Virus record (IMG/VR): IMGVR_UViG_3300025141_000124
Span: 1 to 54,454 of that record
Length of the DNA: 54,454 bases
Strand: one strand, 5' to 3'
DNA from: a virus
In this document: positions 9,228 to 21,000 of the stretch, piece by piece
Layout: the number at the start of each line of letters is the position of its first letter
Position numbering within the stretch: position 1 is the first letter of the stretch
Notes under the pieces: generated by a model
What the model was told of the DNA's origin: nothing
The model's database searches: none
What the model saw: the letters and a program-made list of their open reading frames with translations, nothing else
Program-made: the position numbers and the translations under genes

Positions 9228-12200
9228 TTAATTTATTCTAAACTTATTCCTTGAAATAGCCTCAAACAATATTTCACCTGGAGAGATCGATTGATTATCA
9301 AGAGCTTTAACAAATGGGACTCTTCCTGTTTTTCCTGATTCGTTAAAGACATTAATATTAACAGAGTCAACTCCGTCTATTGCTGCGGCTGTAGCAATTA
9401 TATCAGAATAATCCACTGTGCCTCCCAAGACAGATGTATTGAGGACGTTAGATACAGCACTTATCACATTTTCAACTATTTTATCAGTATTTGCCAACGA
9501 GTTATTATTTATAAGTAAGGTTCCCTGAACGCTTATCGGTATATTTTCGGCTTCTTTTATAAGAATATCTGCAGTTATAGGCCGTACTCTCTCGGCTTCT
9601 ATAGTAGAGTTTATAATAAGCTTATTAACATTATACGAAATACTTATTCTTTCTCCCTCTTTTGGAGCAAGAAAGTCATAATCAACATTATAGGTTATAC
9701 CATTTTCCGGCTGGTTATCTGCATCTAATTTAATTGATCCTATTAGATTTCCTGTGCTTGATCTAAATCCCGAGGAAACAGATACTCGATCTATTATTCC
9801 GAATCTATTTTTTGTAGATTTGCTAGCTGAGCTTGAGAAGTATAGCTCCTCACTGGCATCAAGATTATATAGAAGTAGCTCTATTCTAACTTTGTCTTCG
9901 GCCGTCAATGATACTGCAGTATTATTGGGAGTAGATGGAATTACAAATGCATAATTATCAAGTGATGAGCTTGAAAGCGCAGTTCCAACTGAATACTCTG
10001 ATGTTTTAAGTTGAACTCCAAGAGTATCTAAAGATGTAGTTTCGTTACCATCGCTATCAAGAAGGGTTATCGCATCTATTTTCGCTATGCCTAAATTTGA
10101 CGAAAGAGTTGTTAAGCCGAGGGCAGATAGTATGTCGTTTTCTAGATCGCAAATTAGTCCGCTTATAGATACTCCTGCCGTTATGTCTAATGTATATCGA
10201 TTTAAGGTTGTGCCTGTTACTTTTATTTTTCCAGGATTTGTAATTCCAGAAACTCCAATTTTTACATGAGTTGGGCCAAATCGGCCTACAGGCACTGGAC
10301 CAGAACTGACAGAATTATCATAAAAAACAGGCTGATTAGAGGCCGAGGATCCATCTCCATTTAATGAGGTTAACCTATTTGAGGAGTCAACGCTTGTTAT
10401 TGGTAAGTTGGACAGACTAACCTTCGAATAAATAGAGCTTGTATCAATTACATATCTTACATAAACTGGCTCTTCTGCAAAATAAACCTCTTCTACTCCA
10501 TCTAGAATACCTTCTGCGTCTAATATTCCATCTGACGGGAGAACTACGACATTGTTATAAGTAGATGCATCGGAATTGCCTATGTCAAATATTTCGCCTT
10601 TATTATAATGAACAGTCACTATGTCTCCGACGCTTCCGACGGAATCTGATGGAAATATTATCGTCTTTGAATAAAATGAGCCATCATCTTCTTCCGTTTT
10701 GTATAGCTCCAAAAGATCAGAGCTTCTTTTGATAGAGATTATATTGTCAATAGATCTGTCTGATTCAGACAAAGTAATTCCGATTGTCGTTCCTCCGTCT
10801 ATTGTGCTAACACTAGCAATTGTAGCGGTAGCTAGCTCCTTGACATAAGCCGAGATGACTCTGCTGATGCCATAATCAAGAGAAATTTGAAAACTCAAAT
10901 CATCATCTGATTTTTCAATAATCGATTCTTCCTCGAAAATTCCACCACTCTGGGTCCAATCAATAACATCAACTACAGATGGGGCCTTAAATTGTGATGG
11001 ATTACCTCCAGCAAAATCAATATGTCTATCGAAAAATTTTCTCCAAGTATAATTTACGCTCAGAATATCGGCAGGAGTTGGAAGCGACTTTCCAGAAATT
11101 TTAATAACGCCAGTTCTATTCAGACCATCAGAATCTAGATTCTGATCAATAACCGAATAGACTTCTCCTGTGGTTTTGTTTTGAACCCGAGCCGCCCTAA
11201 CCATTGGGGTTTGTCTTAGCGTAATGAATTCTCGATTAGCCTTACTTACTTCTGCGTTTTCTGATGCTTCATTTAGGTCTATATATACATTGTTTATGTT
11301 ATCAATATCAGAAAATGCCAACAAATCTAATCCAAATAAAATTCCTTTTGGAATCGACTCTGCTTCAACATCTTTTCTGCTTGAAATAAAATGAATTTTA
11401 TCAAATCCAAATGGGCTTCCACCAGTCTCTGGATTTAAATCTTTTTGTAATTCGAAATTACCTCTCTTAACTCCATCTTCATCAAGAAATGCTTCAGTTA
11501 ATGCTCCAGACGAACTTCCTATAACAAACGCTACAGAGTCTGCTGGCTGTGCTGGCAAAGATCCAGTTTTAAATGCCAGCACTCTTCTTTCTTCTGATGT
11601 TCTCGTCTGATCCTGACCAGACTGGCCCAAAATGAAGTCATTTCTCTCATCGTTAATTCGCCCAACCCCGGATAGGTCTGTGAAAATATATGATTCAGAG
11701 ACTTGCTCGACTTTTCTTCCAAGGATATAAATATCTACCTTACCACCTGTTCCTGAGCTTAGAATTCTGCTAGTACCATCATCAAGTTCTAAGGTTTCTG
11801 TTCCATCTCTTAACATTAGAGAGTTTCCGGGCTCAACAACTAACGCATCTAAGACACCATTAACGCCTAGAATTGAATTTCTATATCCTGCTGAAGTTCC
11901 AATATTAGCGCCACTGAATATAGCTAAAATTCGTGATCTAAACGAATCATCACTCTCATTATTCGAGCCACCAATAGTTGACGTTAAATTTATAACAGAA
12001 ACAGCATTTTGTAGGTTTGTTTTTATTATCTGCAAAGACGCAACATTGCCAGATGTTCCCGGCCTAACGGCTTGAATAGGAACTTCTATTGCATATGTGC
12101 TATTTAATCCGGCAATATTTAAAGCCTTTCTGAGTCTATTCGCATTCGCAGCTAAACGATTTTTATCAGCCGCAGACATTACATAGTTTCCTATCGTCCG

Positions 12201-12551
12201 AAATCCTATTCCGCCTCTTGATGTATTTAATGTTCCATTTGGAATTGGTATATCAGCAACCAAACTATTGGTTCCAAAAATGAGAATGCCACTTGCTGAA
12301 GATCCGGTACTCTTTGAAACTCCGAAGTTAGCCGCCAAACGTTCCAAGTCCCTACCAGATGTTGTTGCCAAAGATTGTTTTTCTGAAACTAAATTCAATG
12401 CCGAATATAATCTTGATATTTCGTCAGCCGGAAGATCTACGAAAAGATCTCTAGATACAGATCCGGGCTTGGTATCAAGGCTTGGCTGTGAAAACCCTAA
12501 TCTCTGAATCATCGTGGATACTATTTCGCTAAATGATCTAAAAGTCGCCAT
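9228..12551 (-). CDS. Baseplate wedge protein, J-like (T4 gp6 family)
   Basis: This 1107-residue protein has the layout of baseplate J proteins. Residues about 30-90 hold the N-terminal helical part (RDLFVDLPADEISRLY, then a domain-entry GTNSL). Residues about 155-245 hold the typical core (VRPGTSGNVAS, then NNESDDSFRSRIL and a glycine-rich GTSAGYRN). The last 120 residues, from RVRPITADILIKEAE through a C-terminal DGVDSVNI, match the usual end of the family. T4 gp6 has 660 residues, so about 400 extra residues sit in the middle, apparently beta-rich. GGGGAAAG precedes the ATG, 8 bases after the gp25-like stop. Known role of the family: dimers form the inner wedge ring that joins hub and sheath. 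Assignment is secure from sequence pattern and position; the insertion's role is unknown. Confidence 0.9.
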   Translation of the reverse strand: MATFRSFSEIVSTMIQRLGFSQPSLDTKPGSVSRDLFVDLPADEISRLYSALNLVSEKQSLATTSGRDLERLAANFGVSKSTGSSASGILIFGTNSLVADIPIPNGTLNTSRGGIGFRTIGNYVMSAADKNRLAANANRLRKALNIAGLNSTYAIEVPIQAVRPGTSGNVASLQIIKTNLQNAVSVINLTSTIGGSNNESDDSFRSRILAIFSGANIGTSAGYRNSILGVNGVLDALVVEPGNSLMLRDGTETLELDDGTSRILSSGTGGKVDIYILGRKVEQVSESYIFTDLSGVGRINDERNDFILGQSGQDQTRTSEERRVLAFKTGSLPAQPADSVAFVIGSSSGALTEAFLDEDGVKRGNFELQKDLNPETGGSPFGFDKIHFISSRKDVEAESIPKGILFGLDLLAFSDIDNINNVYIDLNEASENAEVSKANREFITLRQTPMVRAARVQNKTTGEVYSVIDQNLDSDGLNRTGVIKISGKSLPTPADILSVNYTWRKFFDRHIDFAGGNPSQFKAPSVVDVIDWTQSGGIFEEESIIEKSDDDLSFQISLDYGISRVISAYVKELATATIASVSTIDGGTTIGITLSESDRSIDNIISIKRSSDLLELYKTEEDDGSFYSKTIIFPSDSVGSVGDIVTVHYNKGEIFDIGNSDASTYNNVVVLPSDGILDAEGILDGVEEVYFAEEPVYVRYVIDTSSIYSKVSLSNLPITSVDSSNRLTSLNGDGSSASNQPVFYDNSVSSGPVPVGRFGPTHVKIGVSGITNPGKIKVTGTTLNRYTLDITAGVSISGLICDLENDILSALGLTTLSSNLGIAKIDAITLLDSDGNETTSLDTLGVQLKTSEYSVGTALSSSSLDNYAFVIPSTPNNTAVSLTAEDKVRIELLLYNLDASEELYFSSSASKSTKNRFGIIDRVSVSSGFRSSTGNLIGSIKLDADNQPENGITYNVDYDFLAPKEGERISISYNVNKLIINSTIEAERVRPITADILIKEAENIPISVQGTLLINNNSLANTDKIVENVISAVSNVLNTSVLGGTVDYSDIIATAAAIDGVDSVNINVFNESGKTGRVPFVKALDNQSISPGEILFEAISRNKFRIN

Positions 12552-12559
12552 TCTTTCCC

Positions 12560-12991
12560 CTAAGCTATTCTTACTGTAACAGAGCTTTCTACTCTGTCTA
12601 ATTCTTGAGTTAATACAGAAACAAATATATTATACAATCTTGGATCAACCTTATCTCTTGTAACCTCCAGATTTAAAATATCTATTATAATCTCTCCTGG
12701 GCTAAGCGACTGCCTTCTTGCTTGCGCCCGCTGTAGAGACATTAGATTTCTTATTGCCGATCTAGCAGAAGATGTTATATCTAATGATATAAGCTTGTCA
12801 TCAGCGTGGGATCCAACCTGAAGCTTTCCAACATGACTTCCATATTTTGGATGAAATTTGTTGTCTCCCAGGTCAGTTAAGAGAATTTTTAATATATCCT
12901 GTCTTAACTTTGAGTTCCCAGTAACAGATGAAACAGTCCCATCTGTGTTTATTTTCAAATCTCCATTTTCTAATCTTAAATCAAAAGACAT
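12560..12991 (-). CDS. Baseplate wedge protein, gp25-like (GPW/gp25 family)
   Basis: At 143 residues this is the normal size for the family (T4 gp25 is 132). It starts with the typical beta-rich segment DLRLENGDLKINTDG, then KLRQDILKILLTDLGDNKFH and PKYGSHVGKL, the classic gp25/GPW core. The C-terminal part (SPGEIIIDILNLEV) resembles the beta strands of that fold. In contractile systems this protein contacts gp6/J and nucleates sheath assembly on the baseplate. AAGGAAG lies just before the ATG. The 82-base gap upstream (12992-13073) contains only an AT-rich leader; I see no convincing promoter or terminator there. Confidence 0.9.
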   Translation of the reverse strand: MSFDLRLENGDLKINTDGTVSSVTGNSKLRQDILKILLTDLGDNKFHPKYGSHVGKLQVGSHADDKLISLDITSSARSAIRNLMSLQRAQARRQSLSPGEIIIDILNLEVTRDKVDPRLYNIFVSVLTQELDRVESSVTVRIA

Positions 12992-13073
12992 ATTACTTCC
13001 TTGTAGTTCCCTATTTTGTTATAAAAATAATAGAAATATTGAAATGAGGAAGAAGGCAAATATCTACTAAATA

Positions 13074-15005
13074 TTAGTCGTCGTACATGAATACGGCAGT
13101 TTCTTGCGTAGAAATAATCAGTCGAACAAGCTCGTACGCCTCATATGCTGCTTCGGATACCTTCTCAACAGCATTCGCCATGCTGAACTCCAAAGAATAA
13201 TCATCAAAAAATCCATCTGAAAACTCTGCCTTCATATAATCAAATTGCTTGTCCGTAAGTAGGGATAGTAATATATCTTCTGGAACAGAAAACAAAGCTA
13301 TCGTAAAAGCGAGAACGTCTATAGACCCGACGCCTTTTGCTACTCCTAAATCTGCACCAATAGCGGCCCTATCTGGATCGGCTTTTTTCGCTATTTCATC
13401 TTTTTTGGTATTTACTTCTGAAATCTTTGATTCAGCCCATCTTCTTGGAATATCTATAGAAGATAGAACTGCGCCCATTAGATGAGCATCTTTAACGGAA
13501 GATGATCTAGCTGTACCCTCCTGAAGGTCAATGGTATCAAATGATGTATTATCTCCTAGCAGAAGAAGAATTGAATCTTCTACTGTTTTTATTAAATTAT
13601 ATTTATCTAATTCTGGATCAGACTTAACCTGTTTTGTCTCTGAAGCAACATTCTCAGGATCATCTTCTTCAGCTTTAGTTGGAATTCTCTTTGTTCTTTC
13701 CTGCACAATATTCATTGAGGCAACTTTTTCTCTAATATCTAATGCTAAACCATATAATGCGGTAAATAGTCTGGCTATAAGCAGTGATTCCAATAATCCA
13801 AGCTGAGACATGACACCTTTGAACGTTATATCCTTTTGAATAGAGCTAACTGAAGTTGGAGGCTGAGATGCGCTATCAGAGTATGTTTCGTTAGTTCCGG
13901 AAATTACATCTAGTCTAATTCTTATTATTGCTTCTAAGAGAGTTGGGCGCATCCTATGCGTATTAATGGTTCTTAAACTATTTGGAAGAAATGGTTCAGC
14001 AACTATTTTTCTTGTTTCATTAATACATTTCGCAATCCGCTCGTCCTGTACTGGCGGAAACAATAAGTAGGAATATTTCCAAAAATTATTAGCTAAATCT
14101 AATCGTCTTACTGATTGATCTGGTACCTTCAATACATATTCCTTAAATAAAGTTGAAGTATTCTGAACATTAATTGATGGCTCTAATAGAAAAAGAGCCT
14201 CAGTGAGCATAGCGAGCAAATTTCTATCCGTAGCAGCATTGGCCGTTTGCCCAGGTCCAAAAAGTCCTGATAAATTAAATAATCTTGTTCTCGACGCATC
14301 TATCTCTTCTGAGTCCTCAGAAATTTCCGAAGAGACATCGCTTACTACTTTCCGGGCCAACTCTTTGGCTTCCTCTGATGTTGAATCGCCTACTCCCTTT
14401 AAGGCGGATAAAGTTTCGAGAATACTTGATAATTCTTCAGTTTTCTCAAATCCTATTTCTTCCAAATCAGCAATTGGGTTACGATTGCCTATTAGATCAA
14501 AAATCTCATCACCATATACTGTCGGCCTACTCTCTCGCCCAAGCTGTCTTGTGTCAAGAACTACCGCAGTATATCGATCTTTATTTAATCCATCATTATG
14601 CCTAACTCCATCAGAGGTCATATAAGTAAGTTTTGCGTCTTCATCAATATCGGCGGAAGATGGCATCCCAAGCATTCTGAAGAACGCATTCTCATATGAC
14701 TCCAAAACAGCCTCGGAATCTACAATCTCCTCAAAGCTTAAATTATTTCCTTCTTGGTCTGGAATTTCTTTTACTAATTCAAATGGAAGAAACGAAGATC
14801 TAATCCTTCTAAGATCAGCGAATAAAGAGCTAAAATTTTCATTAATTTCAGCAAACATCTTTACATATTCTTCGCCACTTATATTACTTAAAAATGAATC
14901 TACTTGATATTTATACTTTAGGGTGGCAAGCGCCTTGCTTAACGCTATTCCAAGAAAAGAATCTTTCTTCAAATTCTTATTAACTTTATTTAAAATATCT
15001 GCCAT
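13074..15005 (-). CDS. Unrecognised 643-residue virion-cluster protein
   Basis: I do not recognise a family. The protein is soluble-looking, rich in helices and charged residues, with no signal peptide or clear membrane segment. Residues about 200-245 form an acidic stretch (SDVSSEISEDSEEIDAS). A run near residues 440-470 (PTKAEEDDPENVASETKQVK) looks disordered. The ATG lies one base after the stop of the 2521-residue gene, so translation is probably coupled; the ribosome site is weak (GAG). Its place between the giant membrane-helix protein and the gp25-like gene suggests a baseplate or baseplate-assembly role, but this rests on position only. Confidence 0.6.
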   Translation of the reverse strand: MADILNKVNKNLKKDSFLGIALSKALATLKYKYQVDSFLSNISGEEYVKMFAEINENFSSLFADLRRIRSSFLPFELVKEIPDQEGNNLSFEEIVDSEAVLESYENAFFRMLGMPSSADIDEDAKLTYMTSDGVRHNDGLNKDRYTAVVLDTRQLGRESRPTVYGDEIFDLIGNRNPIADLEEIGFEKTEELSSILETLSALKGVGDSTSEEAKELARKVVSDVSSEISEDSEEIDASRTRLFNLSGLFGPGQTANAATDRNLLAMLTEALFLLEPSINVQNTSTLFKEYVLKVPDQSVRRLDLANNFWKYSYLLFPPVQDERIAKCINETRKIVAEPFLPNSLRTINTHRMRPTLLEAIIRIRLDVISGTNETYSDSASQPPTSVSSIQKDITFKGVMSQLGLLESLLIARLFTALYGLALDIREKVASMNIVQERTKRIPTKAEEDDPENVASETKQVKSDPELDKYNLIKTVEDSILLLLGDNTSFDTIDLQEGTARSSSVKDAHLMGAVLSSIDIPRRWAESKISEVNTKKDEIAKKADPDRAAIGADLGVAKGVGSIDVLAFTIALFSVPEDILLSLLTDKQFDYMKAEFSDGFFDDYSLEFSMANAVEKVSEAAYEAYELVRLIISTQETAVFMYDD

Positions 15006-15006
15006 T

Positions 15007-18000
15007 TTAATTCTCTAATTTTGTTCCAAATGTTTGTGGAGTTGGCTTAGAAGACTTGGCACTGTTCTCTCTGTCCTTATCTCCAGATGAAGATGAGTCT
15101 ATTCCTTTTGCAAACAGAATTGTCAATATTCGATCCACTTTAGTTAGCGCTCCGGGCGCGAAAACTTCTTCTGCCTCAGCTATTGATATCGCAGAATCAT
15201 CAACACAATCTACTTTTGCTTCCAGTTCATCTGTTTCTGGGATTATTATACCCCTATCTGTAACAGCCTGAATAACTGTTGAGCAAACAGTTGCTCTAAC
15301 CTTAACAATTCCTGCGGCTGGAGCTGTAATCGCAAACGTATATTCTCCTCCATTTTTTTCGAATATACTTGCCTCATTTCCTTCAGATGGAGATGCTAAT
15401 TTTGCCCCTCCTGTATCATCCCTTAGAAAATCTATCTTAATGGAATCTGTTAGATCTAAAGCCGGAGATAATACGTCATCATAGCAGTCTCTTGGGGTTA
15501 TGTTTATAACAGCCTTACTGCCTACTGTTACAATCGCAGAATCTCCAACTCCAGATGCATACTCCATTGCTCCGGTAATTTTCGGGAATCCGTCTAGCTC
15601 TTCATCAAATTCAAGCTCATCAACAATATCAAAATTAATCAGATTTGCCAAACCCTCTTGCTCTGGATCTATAAAATCCGTAAGAGGAGTTTCGTCTTCG
15701 TCATTTAGTAACTTGAAAGATGTATTTAATGGGTTAATCACAAATCCACAGATATTATCAATTTCACCTTCGTAGCAATCTTTAAGTATGTTATATTGGT
15801 CAATAACATCGCGAACTGATATCTGCTCTGGCACATTGCCAAGCTCCAAGAAGCTTCTTACTTTGGGAATTATTCCAACTGGAACTCCATTTAAATCTTC
15901 TATCGTGCTACTAAAGTAATCCAAGAAAGCCTGAGTACACTCAGAGAGAGTTGTTATGCTATCCTCTATTGTCTCTGTGTCTGTGAACCCCGGCAGATCA
16001 AGAAGCAGCTCTGTCGGGCCAGATGCTCCGCATGCTGCGGCAATATCATCGGCTAATTGGCGCATGTCCACAATATATAGAGTCGGAAAGTCAAAGACAT
16101 TAATCGTATTGGCAGCCCTTGTTATGGCGTCAATGTCTTCGGGTGAACCTCCAACATAATTATAGTCGCCCACAGCAGTTCCATCTGCAAAAAATTCAAA
16201 AGGCTGATCAGCACTGTCTGCAATTGCATTATAATTGGCTTGCTGCCAAATTAGTATCTCTCCAGCATTAATTTCATGATCATTCTCAAGAGCCTCAAGA
16301 GAGGCGGCCTGGATTGAAGCAGGATCGGGATTCAGCTCTGCAAATGACAGGTATATTTCTCGGCCCTCTACCGCAAAAGCTTTCTTGGGCGCAGTTGGAA
16401 AGTTCATCATTTTTGCGTGAATAGCGGTTATTGCCGGAACTCCGTTCACATCCTCAACTATAATTCCCCCCTGACCAGTACCGGGTTCTTCGACAAAATA
16501 GATATTAAACTCGTCATCTATCAAGGCGATCATCGGGATTGATCCGAATGTCTTGGTCACTTCAACCGGAGTAAATTCGGCAGATAAAGTATCAGGGTTT
16601 ACCCCAGGCTCTTGAAGTTCAAATGTTACAGTTAGAGGCTTAGGCTGGTAGGTTCTAGCTCCATTTAAATCGGCCCCTCGTTCTAGAAAGAATCCTCCAG
16701 TTGTATCTTTGTCGGACGCCCCATCGATTGGAGAGACAAAGCCTATGTCATCCATATCTCCTGCTATCTTCAGGGAGTTGCCGTCTGGCTTCAAAAAGCT
16801 AGGAGGAGAATCCAATGTTTGCAAATTATCTATAGTCTTTTTGTCGAAAAATGGAGCGAAAAATGGAATAAAGGCATGCGGAGCAGTTTTCCCACTCTCA
16901 TTAAATTCAAACCAAACCATTCTCGGGTCAGGTCCTGTGAAGATTGCGAACTCCTTTGTTGATCTTGAAAACGAAAGTCCAAAAGTTCCTTCAAAGCTCC
17001 CTCCATTAAACCTTAGGCTTTGGTAATTAACGTTATCATGCTCTCCGTTTCCGTCTAAGTCTCCCTCGAAAAAGCCTCCCTCTTCAATTAAAATATTGTC
17101 TCCCGTCAGACTGCTCCTTATGCCGGGCAAAGGCCTTCCGCCAAATCCGGTATTGTCAGATACAATTTCAACACCGGAAGCTTGCTCTGATACTTCCGAT
17201 AAAATGCTTCCAAAATCAAAAATCGCTGGAGGTGTATTTCCTGCCGAACCTACGTCATCAACCGGAAGAGTAGTGTACGTTTGAGCCATAGGGAGAAGCG
17301 CATCCGGAACTATTCTTCCGGCCGGAACAACCTTGCTCATGATTAATCCGGCCAATTGAGATGGATCTATACAGGCCTCTTCATCGGCGTCTGTTTTGAT
17401 CTGACATGGGAATGCGAAGGTTAAACTTAGTAGCTCTAAGAATAGAGCTAAAACGTTAAGAATCGGGTCAAGAACAGTTAGGTCGGCCTCAAGGCTCGCT
17501 AAGTGCTCAGCAATTGTTTCTTCTAAAGCTATAATAGCAGGATAGTTCTTCTGCTCTATTGCGTTCTGTAGTGCAGTCGAGATTTCGTTAATAGCGTTTA
17601 TAATTCCAAGAACCTTTATTATGATACACAGGAGAAGCTCAACAACATGCAAGACCAATGCTAGCGCCATAGCGGGAACGGCCAGCTGAGGAAGCAACAA
17701 AATTAGATCATACAGACAAAGGAAGAGTCTTATTATTGCAAATACCAGCGCAATCGGATTTAACAAAGCGCAAATTACATCTATAATGCAGAAGATAACC
17801 TTTATCGGAACTAACAAAACCTTGAAATTTCGCAGCTGCATAGTCAGCTCTGCAGTCAGGTGGAAGGACATATCACAGAAACTTTGAATCTGCTCCTTTG
17901 GAACATTTGCCTTGTCCAAAGTTACCGACATAAACTTCAGATATCTTTCTTCTAGCTTTTCCTTAAGATCAGAAGGGGAGCCTCTTTTGCTTCTGGCTCC

Positions 18001-21000
18001 GCCAGAAATGCTACTCTCGATCTTATCCTCCAGATCTATTGCTATATCATTTCCAAGCTGCCTTGCGATCTGCATATGCTTTTCGCTAGAATTTGTTAAC
18101 GCTATTGAGATGCAGTTATCAGCGCCATATAGCGACAAACCAAGGTCTGGAGCCCTAACTTTGAATCGTTGATTAATGCCAACTAATTTAAAGCCAAGTA
18201 TTTTTAATCTTCTGCCGCCTAATTCAACCTTTGTATCCCTTGTTGCTCCGCTGGCAATAATGAAGAAAGCCTTATTGGATTTCAGTCTAAAATCAGAAAA
18301 CTTCAGATCCCCATTGGCAGAATAGCGAGCGCCTCCATCATCTTCTATTTCTATAATTTCTGGAACATTAAATTTTATTGCTGATGTTTGTCCGAATCTA
18401 AATGTTAAGGTTAATTTGAACTCAGTATTATCATCAGTCTGTTGTATAAATGATGTTGGAATTAAGGAATCTTTGTCAATATAAATATTATCAATATTTG
18501 TTCTGGTGAAATCGCTAGCCCTCGGCTCCATAGCTGAAGCACTCTGCACCAAACCATCAGCAGCCTGAGAAGCCAACTGTGTCAGACTCGACAGTTTGTC
18601 GGTCAGAGATTGTATGAGGGCAAGTCCGTCCTCCAGCAGTCCTAAGGCATCTGCGGCAGCGCCCGTGGCGGCTCCTGCGGCACTTGCAGCCGCACTAGAT
18701 GGATCTGCACTTTCAGCCGCATCGGAAGCCTCTGTGGCGCTAGCAGAAGCTGCGTCGGCAGTTGTGAGCGCCTGATTGTAGTCAGCCTGTTTTTCTTCTA
18801 TTTCTTGAATCTTTCCGTCAATATCGCTAACTTCGCCTTCTGTTGCTCCCTCTTTCTCTGATTCGAGAGCAGCCTTCTGTCTATCCAGATTCGCTAACTG
18901 CTCCTCTCCCTGCTCTTTAACTCTATCGATTCCGGCCTGAACTTCCGAAAGTGGAATCTGAGCCTCAGAATCACCTAATATATTTATCTTTACTATTTCT
19001 CCATGACTATTCTCTTTACTGGGATTAGCGTCAGAGTCGGATAAAAACATCCCATAAGTCTTTCCATCTATTTCACTTCCAAATATTAAATCAACACTTG
19101 GGTAAATTTTTATTGGGCTTGGGAACCTTAGAAAAGAAGTCGTAGGAGTAAATGCCCATTTCCCAGGATCTGTTTGGATCGGAATTGATGATAGCCCAAG
19201 ATTAGCTGGGAAAATATTTGGATATGGAGATATTTGATCATAAAAAATATACGGTATAAGTTTATTTTCTTCAGATGCCAAAATCATGGCATCCTCACTA
19301 ATAGATGGATCATTTTTAACAATAGAATCGTCTATTACCTCACCACTTCCTGAAAAGCTTACAGTTAGACGATTATATACTGTAGAGTCATAAGTAACGT
19401 TAAATCTTTTATCTTTTTTGGTTACAACAACATCAAGATATCCGGTATCCGTTATACCAGTTATATTGTGAAAGTTTGCCACAAGCTTTTCGGATTCGCC
19501 TTTAACGAATCCAAAACGATATTTAGTAATCTTCTTAGCACTTGATCCGGAACCTATGGTAAAGCTATATGATCTAGATTTTCTTGGCTCGTCGGGGGGA
19601 CCATTAAATATAACTGCCAACCGTTCTATTTTGTTATTAGTTTTTAGCTCTGCTTGATACGCTATTGGACCGCCTTGGGTTGAATCTAGCCAGTCTATAT
19701 ATTTTCCGCAGCTATCAACTCCAGCCTTACTTATATTAGAAAAAGATTGATCGGTTCCGATCCCAGCACCAGACACTCGTATTGCTAGTCCGGTAATATG
19801 TGGAGGATTAATGAATGCAGGCTTATCTTCCTCTCCCTTTTTTGAGCCAATAGGAATTATGGCGTAATTAGGCTTCTGCAAGATAGGCGTTGCATCAGTA
19901 ATTTTGGAATTACTAAGAATTATATAAGCTCTATAATTTCCACCGCTATAAGTAAGTTGATTAAATCTGCTTAAATTTAATTTTGATCCTGGCCCAGGAA
20001 ATTTTAACTTAACCCTTCTGTTGGTACCATTATTTATTCTTGAAAAATATTCAGAGCCTAACTCATACTCAAGTCCTGTAGGGATTATAAGACTAGTATG
20101 ATCAGGAGTGTCAAGAAGCGTATAAACAAGCGGAGAAGAAGACTTGGTAACCGTAGTTGGCCATCCAATATCTTCTTTTAAAATATCATTATTTTCCTGA
20201 TTATTCAGAACACCTATATAGGCATATAATTCAAGTCCTTTTTTAAAAACTGGCTTATCATATCTCAATATAATTTCTGCATTTGTTTTATCGTCCATCA
20301 ATAATGGAATAGAATCTATTTCTCTGCCAAATCTTGGGGCCTTCAAAAGATTTGGATCTTTGAAGGTAATTCTTGGGTCAGGAGCCGATGGAACATCTCC
20401 TATGACAGTTCCTTCTGACTCAATATTTATTAAAATAAAATCGCTTGTTATCCCCGTATCTAATACAATTTGTATAAAAAATTTACCAGTTCTTGTTCCA
20501 AATAGATTTTTAATTAAACTATCAGAATCGCTTGAGCTTAGGCTGAGCTGCTGGCTCTGGTATGAAATAGTTATTCCATCTGCATCAAATAAAATTCCAT
20601 TACCGGGTTCGGTTTCTGATATTGCTTCATATAAGTATATAGAGCCAGAGCTAATAGGCTCTGTCAGCTCTATTGTTAGATTTTCTATATCAGAATTCTT
20701 ATGAAGGACTGTTCCATCTTCCAGAAATCCGTCTGGAGTAAGGGAGCTAATAATAAAAGACTGCGGATTAATCTTTATGTTTTCCCCGGAAACTCGAATT
20801 ATTTGCCCATATTTATCTACGGCGTAAAGAGCAAATGAAGATACTATTCCCGGATTATACAGACTAACGCCTGCATTATTTTCTCCAAATGGTATCTTCA
20901 GGGTAATTCCCTCCTCTCCGAGGGCCGGCGAGCCTAGAGCTATCCAATTTGCCGGAATTTGGCCTATATCTGTTAAAATATTTGGACAAACAAATGCAGC

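Noticed and set aside
14203-14625. A 140-codon plus-strand frame
   Set aside because: It is antisense to the well-supported 643-residue gene; such antisense frames occur throughout the window and none shows a family pattern.
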